NCBI GenBank assembly: GCA_023630585.1
Contig: CM042558.1
Location: 9,823,800-9,887,799, forward strand
From: Cranoglanis bouderius
Lineage: Eukaryota; Chordata; Actinopteri; Siluriformes; Cranoglanididae
Length of the DNA: 64,000 nt
Direction of reading: 5' to 3'
Under the pieces are notes generated by a model. The model made no database searches, was not told the DNA's origin, and was given only the letters and a program-made list of their open reading frames with translations. Within the stretch, counting starts at the first letter, position 1, and every line of letters starts with the position of its first letter. A program made the position numbers and the translations under genes. This document shows positions 23,563 to 33,677 of this stretch, one piece after another.

Positions 23563-24321
23563 CAGTGAGGGGAAAAAGTATTTGATCCCCTGCTGATTTT
23601 GTACGTTTGCCCACTGACAAAGAAATGATCAGTCTATAATTTTAATGGTAGGTGTATTTTAACAGTGAGAGACAGAATAACAACAAAAAAATCCAGAAAA
23701 ACGTTATAAATTGATTTACATTTTAATGAGTGAAATAAGTATTTGACCCCTTCGACTTGGTGGCAAAACCCTTGTTGGCAATCACAGAGGTCAGACGTTT
23801 CTTGTAGTTGGCCACCAGGTTTGCTCACATCTCAGGAGGGATTTTGTCCCACTCCTCTTTGCAGATCCTCTCCAAGTCATTAAGGTCTCAAGGCTGACGT
23901 TTGGCAACTCGAACCTTCAGCTCCCTCCACAGATTTTCTATGGGATTAAGGTCTGGAGACTGGCTAGGCCAATCTGATTGATTGATTGATTGCTTCTGTG
24001 GACAGGTGTCTTTTATACAGGTAACAAGCTGAGATTAGGAGCACTCCCTTTAAGAGAGTGCTCCTAATCTCAGCTCGTTACCTGTGTAAAAGACACCTGG
24101 GAGCCAGAAATCTTGCTGATTGATAGGGGATCAAATACTTATTTCACTCATTAAAATGCAAATCAATTTATAACTTTTTTGAAATGCATTTTTTCTGGAT
24201 TTTTTTGGTGTTATTCTGTCTCTTACTGTTAAAATACACCTACCATTAAAATTATAGACTGATTATTTCTTTGTCAGTGGGCAAAATCAGCAGGGGATCA
24301 AATACTTTTTTCCCTCACTGT
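23563..24321 (-). mobile_element. Non-autonomous Tc1-family transposon, third family
   Basis: A 759-bp element flanked by TA (23561-23562 and 24322-24323). Its long terminal inverted repeats include CAGTGAGGGGAAAAAGTATT and its mirror, and they extend over about 100 bp (GTATTTGATCCCCTGCTGAT, CATTTCTTTGTCAGTGGGCA). The interior keeps only the minus-strand N-terminal and middle transposase remnants, for example AGTCTCCAGACCTTAATCCC (SPDLNPIEN-type codons) near 23930-23970. A perfect-looking hairpin follows at 24004-24098. No intact transposase frame remains. Confidence 0.85.
24004..24098. repeat. Large hairpin inside the Tc1 derivative
   Basis: The left arm begins AGGTGTCTTTTATACAGGTA and the right arm ends TACCTGTGTAAAAGACACCT. 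The arms are about 40 bp, complementary apart from one or two differences, and joined by a loop of about ten bases. I recall this palindrome in full-length members of the family, so it probably belongs to the transposon. Confidence 0.85.
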
Positions 24322-24575
24322 ATATGCCGATTTTTTTTTTTACCAGTAAAGGGGTTGAAACTGAAACACTAACATGCGAGGCATGCTGAGCAGGAAAACA
24401 AGGTGTGTAAATGTCTGTATGAGTTAAGTTACGTGAACATGATATGAGCAGAGCATAAGGACAGCTAACGTACTTTGCATGGCACGGTAGCAGCTAAACC
24501 CATACAATGAGAGCTTAGTTGTGCCTCAACCTTAGCTGTGCCTCAACCAATGAGAGCTTAGTTGTGCCTCAGCGA

Positions 24576-26140
24576 TTAGAGTGCTTTACTCCCCTTAGAG
24601 AGACTGAACTAATTTCATTAATTTCTTCTTCAAAATCATCAACTTGTATACTAGATCCTCTACCTACATGTTTCTTCAAACAGATTACTCCAGAAATAAT
24701 CAAACCCCTTCTAAAAATAATCAACTCTTCCCTTAGTACTGGCTATGTACCTAAATCATTTAAATTAGCAGTTATCAAACCCCTGATTAAAAAACCTGAC
24801 CTCGACCCCTGTCAATTGTCCAGCTATAGGCTAATATCAAATCTCCCCTTTATCTCCAAGATCTTAGAAAAGGTTGTAGCAAAGCAGCTATGCTTGTACC
24901 TAAATAGGAATAACATTCATGAAATATATCAGTCAGGATTTAGGCCTCATCATAGCACAGAGACAGCACTAGTTAAAGTGGTAAATGACTTACTGATGGC
25001 CTCTGATCAGGGTTGTGTCTCCATGCTTGTGTTGCTTGACCTTAGTGCAGCTTTTGATACAATTGATCATACTATTCTCCTTGGTAGACTAGAAAATGTT
25101 GTTGGCATTAAGGGAACGGCCCTCTCCTGGCTCAGGTCTTATTTGACTGATTGTTATCACTTCGTAGATGTAAATGGTGAATTCTCTGTGCATACTGAGG
25201 TAAAGTTTGGTGTTCCGCAAGGTTCTGTTTTAGGCCCACAGCTTTTTTTCTTTATATATGTTACCTCTGGGTCAAATTATTCGTAAACATGGAATTAGCT
25301 TCCACTGTTATGCTGATGACAAACAGTTGTATGTTTCAGCAAAGCCAGATGACAGACACCAGCTTAATAAAGTCGAGGAATGTGTAAAGAACATTAGACA
25401 GTGGATGCTCATTAACTTCCTCTTACTAAATTCTGACAAGACAAAAGTACTTATACTAGGACCACATGCAGTTAGAAGTAAGTTTTCTGATTATATAGTA
25501 ACTCTGGATGGCCTTTCTGTTTCATCATGTGCAGCAGTAAAAGGCCTTGGTGTGATAATTGACTCCAGTCTTTCCTTTGACGCCCACGTAGGTAATATTA
25601 CTAGGATAGCCTTCTTTCACCTCAGAAATATTGCTAAAATAAGAAATATATTGTCACTACATGATGCAGAAAAATTAGTCCACGCTTTCGTCACCTCTAG
25701 GTTGGATTATTGTAATGCCTTACTGTCTGGATGTTCCAGTAGGAGCATAAACAAACTCCAGTTAGTCCAGAATGCAGCTGCAAGAGTCCTTACTAGAACT
25801 AGAAGATATGACCACATCACTCCTATCTTATCCACACTGCATTGGCTCCCAGTGAAATCCCGCATTGATTATAAAATACTACTATTGACTTATAAAGCGC
25901 TAAATGGCTTCGCGCCACAGTACCTAAGTGAACTTTTGGTCTTTTATGATCCGCCACGCCTACTTCGATCAAAAGGTGCAGGCTATTTGTCAGTACCTCG
26001 AATAGTGAAGGGGGAAGAGCTTTCTCTTTCAAAGCCCCACAGTTATGGAACAGCCTTCCAATTAGTGTTCGGGACTCAGACACAGTCTCACTGTTTAAGT
26101 CCAGGCTGAAAACATATTTGCTTAATCAAGCCTTGCGTGA
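24576..26140 (+). pseudogene. Reverse transcriptase of L2 LINE copy 2 (broken ORF2)
   Basis: Two frames cover the RT. The first, to 25286, has PTCFFKQITPEIIKPLLKII, YQSGFRPHHSTETALVKVVN, motif A LDLSAAFDTIDH and motif B GVPQGSVLGP. The second, from 25258, has motif C HCYADDKQLY and the C-terminal block LQLVQNAAARVLTRTRRYDH then LHWLPVKSRIDYKILL. The break is a single extra T in the run at about 25243-25249 (seven T, against six in copy 1). The SINE present in copy 1 is absent here, which gives the empty-site sequence. Confidence 0.87.
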
Positions 26141-26430
26141 ATAGTTTTTTTCCTTAGGTAAAGGAGCAGATCTAGAGGTCTCACGGGCATAGTGTGTTGT
26201 GGTGAACTGGGATGTCTGGATGCTGTCACCCCCCCTCCTTCAGGCGTCCACCAAGGTTTGTTGGTGGTGGGGTGGCTGGCCGCTTTGTCCCGGGGAGCCC
26301 TCATGTCTGTGTTACCCTCTGGCTCTCCCTTTTAGTTATCCTGTCATAAGCTAGTCTTGCCAGAGTACCTGCTTTCAGTTATGCAAAGTACATTGTCCTT
26401 AACCATTACGGGACAATAAGCATACCTAAT

Positions 26431-26516
26431 GATATCTCTCTCTCACTCTCTCTCCCCCTCTCTCTCTCTCCCGCTCTCTCTCTCTCGCTCTCTCACTCTC
26501 TTGCTCTCTCTCCCTC
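26431..26516 (+). repeat. Degenerate CT-rich tract in L2 3' UTR
   Basis: CT dinucleotides interrupted by CTCCCC, CTCGCT and CACTCT, in the same position as the pure CT array of copy 1. The interruptions suggest an older, decaying array. Confidence 0.9.
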
Positions 26517-27299
26517 CCCTTCTGTCGAGCTTCACATGATACTCCTGAGATGCCAGTGATCCCGACCCCTTCTGCTCTCTGGACCTGCCCGATCCATCCT
26601 GATGCCCTACTTCTGGTTGGAGACCTCATCAATTGAAATCACATGATGCTGCTGAGGATGGCCCCACACGGTGCGGCCTAAAGATCATTGAGATTACAGT
26701 GGTGAAGTTCAACAAAACAGACTTCATATAAAAACTGTAATGAATTTTTCATGGTCTCACAACTGCTATCTGACCGTGTTGTACTGGTACATTTATAGAA
26801 GAGATTTATTTACTTATAATTGCACTATCCGGTGTTACCCAGATGAGGATGGTTTCCCTTTTGAGTCTGGTTCCTCTCAAGGTTTCTTCCTTATATCATC
26901 TCAGGGAGTTTTTCCTTGCCACCGTCACCGCTGGCTTGCTCATTGGGGATGAATTCATAAATTTAAAATCTATGTCCTGAATTTATATACTTCTGTAAAG
27001 CTGCTTTGGGACAATGTCCATTGTTAAAAGCACTATACAAATAAACTGAACTTGAACTTGAACTTGAACCTGCCTAGTGACACCAAACTATCCTAGTCTC
27101 GTGTTAGTTTTATATTTTATCGGTCTGGTAGTACTGCAAACTGTGATAACACCCAAGGTAAGTTTTATGATAAATCCAACTTTTTGTCCAATTTTCACAT
27201 TTTTTAAGCAATTGGCCGTCACATGCAAGAAAAAGAATGCATAGAAACCGTCTAATTAGAAGAATGTTTTTAAAAGCTTTTTGATGGAGAAGAATCTAG

Positions 27300-27580
27300 G
27301 CTCAGCCCAGATAGGAATAATCAGCATAAAGATCACTGAGATTAATGAGGATGGTACCACTTAAAAACCATGAAGATGGCTTTGGACTGCAATTCAATCT
27401 GTCGTCACCCAAATGAGGATGGGTTCCCTTTTGACTCTGGTTCCTCTCAAAGTTTCTTCCTCATACTGTCTCAGGGAGTTTTTTTTTTCCACCCTTGCCT
27501 CTGGTTTTCTCATTAGGGATAAATTTATAAATGTAAAATTTATATCCTGAAATTATATATTTCTGTAATTGAATTGAATA
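27300..27580 (+). mobile_element. L2 3' UTR fragment, copy 3
   Basis: Matches the last 280 bp or so of copies 1 and 2: AAGATCACTGAGATTAATGA, GATGGTACCACTTAAAAACC, GGTTCCTCTCAAAGTTTC, ending TGAATTGAAT. It has a deletion near its 3' end where the CTTTGGGACAATG block is missing. Confidence 0.8.
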
Positions 27581-27582
27581 AT

Positions 27583-27823
27583 CCCTGGATGGGACACCAG
27601 TCCATCACACCATGCACACACATATTCACACGCTCATTTACACCAGTCCGCCTCTCAGCATTTTTTTGGCTGGTGAAAGGAAACAGGAGCACCCAGAGGA
27701 AACCCACACAGACACAAGGAGAACATGTGAAACTCCACACAGACAGTAAATTGAGCTGAGGATTGAACTGGGGAGCTCAGCTAGGAGATGGAAATGCTAC
27801 CCACTGTAAAATCTTGCTGCCCA
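27583..27823 (-). mobile_element. Family C-type SINE, partial, minus strand
   Basis: Contains ATGGGACACCAGTCCATCAC, GGAGCACCCAGAGGAAACCC, AGGAGAACATGTGAAACTCC and a decayed tRNA head ending CTTGCTGCCC. The tail is missing on the left, where it adjoins the L2 fragment. Confidence 0.75.
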
Positions 27824-28655
27824 TAGACATACTTAGTGTGTTTGCATAGTGATTCTGAATATGTAATTTAACTTGGTTTGAAATGTGTCATCCCCAAAAA
27901 ACTATTAACTAGTATTACATGCATAACACTAATAAATTGCTATATATCTGTCAAACCTGTGAATATTTCTCTGTATTCTCTCTAAAAGGTTACAATACAA
28001 GATATCCAACTGTTTCAATGAGCAGGCAATGTGACACTTTGCAAGTAAATATGAGTTCAAATGTCACATCCATAATGCTGAAATTGCCCTGATGTGCCCT
28101 GATGTGATTGCCTCTTGGACCACTGGTCCCTTTGATTTTGGGAGGAGTGGAAAACTCGGAAGAAAGGCAACAAATCAAAACGCCTGTGCGGTGAGTGCAG
28201 ATAGCAGAGCAAGTCCTGAGGAATAATAGACTTGATTGAATTAGCCATCCATTTCGCTCCATGCTCATAAATCTGGGATGCCTTGATCTCTCTGGCATCC
28301 AAAAAAAGGGGGCCGGGCTTTAAAAGAGAGCGAGCCTCACAGCTATAGCAATCACACAGGACCTGTGCCCAGAGATAGGCTAGTGTCACTGAGTTAATGC
28401 GCAGCTGCTTGGCTGCCATTCAGACCTTATGGATTTAATCTAGCTGCATAATCCCAGGGACTTTACCTGCCTTGATTGGAGGATGTCTGGGTCAGTAAGG
28501 CACTCAGCAAGAAATGATTTAGCATTATAATATCTTAGAGAGATTCAGAATAACGAATTACATGTTGAAGAGTTGTTTGTCACAAAAATATATGAGCATT
28601 TCCTCTGAAAAAAGGGTACAGATAAAATATCACATTGGACAGTGACTGTACACAT

Positions 28656-28702
<47 letters not shown>

Positions 28703-28719
28703 GCATAAACTTGCCACCC
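27824..28719. other. No gene recognised; (ATA)n array
   Basis: Contains a TAA/ATA array at 28658-28701. A GC-richer block (about 28080-28490) has overlapping open minus-strand frames (28057-28419, 27990-28298) without recognisable motifs or splice sites. It might be a conserved non-coding element, but this cannot be judged here. Confidence 0.4.
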
Positions 28720-28955
28720 CAACAAAAAGGATGTAGGAGATCAACATGGGATGTAATGATCAACTTATGGTGGATAAAGTGGTCCTAGCGGACATGAAAA
28801 GAGGAAAGCTCAATCTCAGCATGGCCTGGATTGACTACAAGAAGGCTTTTGATAGCATCCCGCATAGTTGGATCATGATTGCACTCAAGATATACAGAGC
28901 CAGCCCAACCATGACATGGTTCCACGGGAAGTATCTCATATGGGAAGTATGCCAA
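28720..28955 (+). pseudogene. LINE reverse transcriptase fragment (R2/R4-type motif)
   Basis: Encodes KGCRR at the left edge and, after a frame change, DQLMVDKVVLADMKRGKLNL then MAWIDYKKAFDSIPHSWIM. This is RT motif A in the wording I associate with endonuclease-RT LINEs of the R2/R4 kind, not with L2 or L1. Only about 80 codons survive, and it is joined directly to Tc1 sequence. The clade is inferred from motif wording alone. Confidence 0.6.
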
Positions 28956-28959
28956 TTTG

Positions 28960-29285
28960 CCAGATCTGGAATGTTTTTGCAAAGAACAGTGAGAAGATAT
29001 TCCCAAATCAAGATGTGTCAAGCTGATAGACTCTTATCCAAACAGTCTGAGTGCTGTAATAAAATCAAAGGATGCGTCAACTAAGTATTAGTTCAGGGGT
29101 GTGCACAATTATGTAGTTAGGTTATTGTAAGTTTTTTATTTTTATCTTTTTTCTCTGAAATGTGCTGCTTTAGTTTTCAATGCCATTGTACAGGTTGTAA
29201 TTCTTACGATTTTTTTTTTTTTTTTTTTACATCATGAAAACTTGCTGTTTTAACAGGGGTGTGTATACTTTTTATATCCATTGTA
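28960..29285 (+). mobile_element. Tc1-family 3' terminus, fourth family
   Basis: Encodes a Tc1 transposase C-terminus (KMCQADRLLSKQSECCNKIK, stop at 29082-29084). A 3' UTR and terminus follow (TTTTAACAGGGGTGTGTATA, ending ATATCCATTG before TA at about 29284). The 5' end of the transposon is absent. The transposase tail is in frame with the LINE RT fragment to the left. Confidence 0.75.
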
Positions 29286-29289
29286 GGCA

Positions 29290-31960
29290 GCACCACAAGA
29301 GGGGAGTGGCAATACATATGCAAAATTCAATCAGTTTTGAATGTCTCAAGGAAATCAGTGATTAAGAAGGGAGATACATTATTGTTAAGGGAAGACTAGA
29401 ACATGAAGAAGTAACATTGATTAATGTGTATGCCCCACCAGATAGTGATAAGCAATTTTTTAAATCCCTATTTACAATCATTGCCACGGAATCAGAAGGC
29501 ATTGTGATTTGTGGGAGAGATTTCAATGTGATAGTGGATCATAACCTAGACACAGCAAACCTCAACAGGCATAAAACATACATAATCAAATTCATGCAGG
29601 CATGAATATTAAAGAACCAGGGAATGGTTGGTGTTCAGAGGGAACTTCACCAATTGGAAAAAGTCTATACACATTATTCGGCTCTGCATAATACCCATTC
29701 AAGCATTGATTTTATGTTTATGAATGGCTGGGAACTACACAGGGCAGCAGAATGCAAAATTGGTGCGGCTGATATATCAGATCATAACGCAATCCATTTA
29801 GTTGTACATTTGGGTCACAGACAGAAAAACACCACCTGGAGACTAAATGCAGGCATTCTAAATAACAAAACAATAACTGAGCAATTTTAAATGGAGATCA
29901 GGAGATTTAAAGCAAATGATATGGAAGAAATTAAACCTAATATTTTATGGGATGCTCTGAAAGCTGGTATACAGGGGAAATTAATCTTTTACCGCTCAAC
30001 AATAGAAACTTAAACAGGCTACTTATCTTAATCTGACTAAGAAACTAAGAAACTTAGAAACACAGTATCAAAATACTCATCAAACAAATAACAGCAAATA
30101 AAGACAATTAAAAGGGAAATAGATACCATTTTAAGAGGAGAGGTGGAGAGGAAATTAAAAATTTTAAAACATATGAGTCAGGTCCAAAGCTACCAAGTCA
30201 CTAGCAAGATGAATATGAATTATTATAAAACTCTATATTCACAGCCAGTCTTAGGTAAGTAAGACACTTCCTCAGCTCCCTTGACTTGCCATCTATCAGA
30301 GAAGCACAAAACAATAATCTTATAGCCACTATTATACTTGAGAAGGTGCCCAAAGCCATATACATCCAGAGCAACTTACCACTGAGGGTTAAGGGCCTTG
30401 CTCAAAGGCCCAGCAGTGGCAGCACAGGTGCTTGAACTCATAGCCTTCTTTGCAGAAGACTACTGCTTTATCCACTGAGCTACCACTGCCCACTGCCATA
30501 GCTAGATTGAAGGCTAGCAAGTCTCCAGATGGTGATGGTTTTCCAGTGGAATGGTATAGGAACTTTAAAAAAGAATGAACTCCCCTACTTATTTCATATT
30601 TTAACTGGACTTTTAAGGAAGCACAGTTACCCACCTCATGGAACAATGCAATAATATCACTAATTCCCAAAGATGGCAAAGACTGAGAATGTTGTAGTAA
30701 TTACCATCCTATATCACTACTCAATGTAGATTATAAAATATATACATACATTATTGCAGAGATAGGAGTTTCATGTTAGAATTCATTGATGAAGATCAAC
30801 CAGGTTTCATCACAGGTCGTCAAACACAGGATGATATTAGGAGAAGCTTACATGTTATAAACACAATACAAAAGAAAATGTACAAGTTCTATTTTGATTG
30901 GTCTGGATGAAGGGAAGGATATTGTGAATAGGATTTTTTAAAAATATTTAATGTTAGAGAGATTTGGTTTTTAACAAAGATTCAATTAATGTATCAAAAT
31001 CCAACAGCTACAATTAAAATGAATGGTATCTTGACAGAAAGGATCATCTTTGACAGAGAAGCACATCAAGGGTGTAGTTTATCTCCTCCCATTTTCTCCA
31101 TATATAGTAAACCCTTAGCGCAAGCAGTATGACAGAGCCGACACCTGAGAGGAGTTACTATAAAAGGGCAAACACATATCATTAGATTATTCGCAGATGA
31201 TGCTATAATCTATCTGGAGAATCGTAACACGTTTCCCACTCTTGATGAAACTGTTAGATACATATGGCAGACATTCAGGATACAAGATAAATAATAATAA
31301 AACACAGATATTGGCCTTTAATTAACATGACATTGAAAATACAGTAGAACGAGATCCAATCCCTTATTGGCAATATACAACTTCGAACAAAATTACAGGA
31401 TTTAATAGACCAACTAAGCTCCCATACATGATATATCTGTTTTTACTGAATTAAACAACAAAAATTAGAATGGGAAGTAAAACTTCTAAGCTGGTTTGCT
31501 TACGATGAGAGATTTAAAGCTGGTCTGATGGGGGAGAAAGGGCATCACAGCAATATGTACAATTATTAAGAACGAAAATGTGATGAGTTTTCAGGAATTC
31601 AGAGATAATTATGGATTAGGAAATAATGATCTTTTCAGATACTTACAATTAAGGGACTACTTCATAGCAGAAATACAAGCTTTACAAATCTCTACACCTC
31701 TAATTGCAATGGTGGATACTGTAGTAAAGACATGCAGCAGAGTTAAAATATAGGGTGACATCTCCTTGACAATTTGAGGGACTGCAAAACTTCCTCCATT
31801 CTGTATATTAAAGCTAAGTGGGAGAAGGAGCAAAATATCAATATTACAGAAGAAGAGTGGGGGAAAATGTATGCTTTACACAATGCATGACCATTAACTC
31901 AAGGATGTGGAAAGAATTTGGGTGGAAAAATTTCACTATTTTATAACTAAAACAAATTGG
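29290..31960 (+). pseudogene. Decayed L1-type LINE ORF2
   Basis: Scattered frames spell an L1-like ORF2 in order. The endonuclease pieces are MINVYAPPDSDKQFFKSLF and GGRDFNVIVD-type residues (29417-29605), then SSIDFMFMN and ADISDHNAIHLVVHLG (29624-29890). The RT pieces are SKSPDGDGFPVEWYR (about 30520), ISLIPKDGK (about 30665), DEDQPGFITGRQTQDDIR (about 30795), QGCSLSPPIFSIYSKPLAQA (about 31070) and LFADDAIIYL (about 31185). Many stops and frameshifts are present, and a SINE interrupts it at 30343-30496. The FADD box and the SKSPDGDGFP phrase fit the L1/Tx1 group. The ends are uncertain and it is long dead. Confidence 0.75.
30343..30496 (-). mobile_element. tRNA-derived SINE (family B), minus strand, in L1
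   Basis: Shows TACATCCAGAGCAACTTACC, GAGGGTTAAGGGCCTTGCTC, GCTTGAACTCATAGCC (minus-strand B box) and CACTGAGCTACCACTGCCC. It matches the SINEs at 4634-4813 and 16402-16597. It separates RT pieces of the L1 remnant and so is younger than it. Confidence 0.8.
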
Positions 31961-32063
31961 CTCTCAGCAACCAAGTTGGAGGAGGTGAGGGAGTACAAAA
32001 GTCAATCACACGCAAATCTTTTGGCAATGCAATAATTGTTATTATTTTGTTTATAGATCTTTT

Positions 32064-32282
32064 TTTTTTCTTTTTTTTCCTTTCAGAAGCTACATAAGAT
32101 ATTTGCATTTCCCAGAAGACAAAATAATAACAAATTACACCGATCATCCTGTTCAAAAGTTTACTAAATAAAAAAGTACTAAATAAAAAACAAAATGCAA
32201 TTTTTATGATCCCTCTTTTTTATTGTATTTATTAACATTTTGCAGATTCTGCAACGCATATGTAAACTTATGATCTCAACTG
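32064..32282 (+). mobile_element. 3' end of a TA-flanked non-autonomous DNA transposon
   Basis: Contains TTCAGAAGCTACATAAGATA, CCAGAAGACAAAATAATAAC, AAAGTACTAAATAAAAAACA, ACATTTTGCAGATTCTGCAA and a terminus ATGATCTCAACTG followed by TA at 32283-32284. I recall these blocks from one end of a long-inverted-repeat fish element. The matching left terminus is not visible nearby, so this is a fragment. Confidence 0.65.
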
Positions 32283-32284
32283 TA

Positions 32285-33196
32285 CATATTGAAAAAAATA
32301 ACTTACCCGCTACGGTTGAAGGAAAAAGTCTTTTTTAATAAGCGAGAAGAATGGAGGAGGTATGATGTAACGGAAATACATATGGAGAAATGGACACACG
32401 AAAACAGGAATTCAACTTTTTTGTAACAGGACATTGTAACCATAGGCAATCTTATACTTTTTTTGTTGGTTTGTTTGTTTGATTGATTGTCCCAATAAAC
32501 ATCAAAGTGGAAAAAATAAAAATCCTTACTATTGGACAGTTAAAAACCTAAGGGGTCTGGTTGACTCCCGGTATAAAACTACTAGGAAAAGCTGAGAAAA
32601 CAAAAGTAATAATAATAAGAAGAATAAGAATAAGAGGAGAAGAGAAGAATAATGAGGCAATTGCTTAATATATACAGTGCATTTGATCATTCAGCTAAAA
32701 TGTGTTGCTGGATTCAAGGCTTTCTTGTATCACATTTATTTTGTAGAAAAGAGGCAGAGTAAAGTTTCTTTGATATCATTTTGCTGTCAAAACATATGAA
32801 CAAAGAAAAGTTGCTCACTGGAAAGTCTGACCAGTCATTTCAGTTAAATTAGGCTCTTAGGACAGAGACAGCTTTATCAAAAACTTGTTTTAATCACGTT
32901 TTCATCATATCAGTGGTGAGGAATCTATACAATAACTCAGAAATTAAACAATACTTCTACATTGCTACATGAATGTAATTCATAGCACAGGAAAGCAACA
33001 TATCAGAAGCAAAGCAAAGACTAAATTCTAAAGCAATGTAAGAATGATCGACCTTTGTAGGACAGATTGTTTAGAGACTACAGAAAGAGTATTGCGTCAT
33101 CAGAACACAAATAGCATTCTGCGTCATTGCTCTGTCAGGGGATCATCATGCACATTCATGTAGTCTGAGAATGAGAGGTTAGTGAATCATAAAGTG
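32285..33196. other. No gene recognised
   Basis: AT-rich sequence following the transposon terminus. It may hold a decayed L1 3' region (about 32320-32510), but I cannot support that. GTTT and AAGAAT short repeats occur. Confidence 0.4.

Positions 33197-33287
<91 letters not shown>
33197..33287 (+). repeat. (GT)n microsatellite, 91 bp
   Basis: An uninterrupted GT array. The minus-strand Thr-His ORF over it is an artefact. Confidence 0.97.
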
Positions 33288-33288
<1 letters not shown>

Positions 33289-33677
33289 ATAATGAAAAAT
33301 AATGAAATTCTGAGGTTTTATTATAAATGGCCAACCATTTACACACATATAATACAATGATAAGTCTGTTGAAATGTGTTTTGCTCATTTTATACCATTT
33401 TCTTGATTGGATGTATGTGATTTTGGCATGTCCCAGATGCTGCTCAGCTAACTTCAGTGAGTGTAAAAAAGTGGTTAAATGACACAAAATTAAAATACGT
33501 TTATATTTATATTCATTTATATTTATATATATTTATATTCGATTTTCATAAGAATATTAAACTTTTTGCATGTGTCCCTGAAATTGCTGTCCACCCTGTC
33601 ATTATGGGGTAACTGCCCCTTTAAGAAACCAGCTGATGTACTCAGTGACATCCCCACCCCAATTTTGTCCTTATTCA

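Larger units (their letters stand above)
24570..27065 (+). mobile_element. L2-clade LINE, copy 2, 5'-truncated
   Basis: Similar to copy 1 from the codons for CFTPLRETELIS onward, through RT, the CT-rich 3' UTR and the 3' end (GCTGCTTTGGGACAATGTCC, GCACTATACAAATAAA). The tail is a TGAACT hexamer repeat instead of the TGAATT of copy 1. Homology begins at about 24573, some 800 bp inside copy 1, so this copy is more truncated. Just upstream, a short phrase (GAGAGCTTAGTTGTGCCTCA) occurs twice as a local duplication. Confidence 0.87.

Noticed and set aside
28057..28419. Overlapping minus-strand ORFs in a GC-richer block
   Set aside because: No recognisable motif and no convincing splice sites. Kept only as a possible non-coding element.
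33179..33487. 102-codon minus-strand ORF with a Thr-His run
   Set aside because: Artefact of the GT microsatellite.
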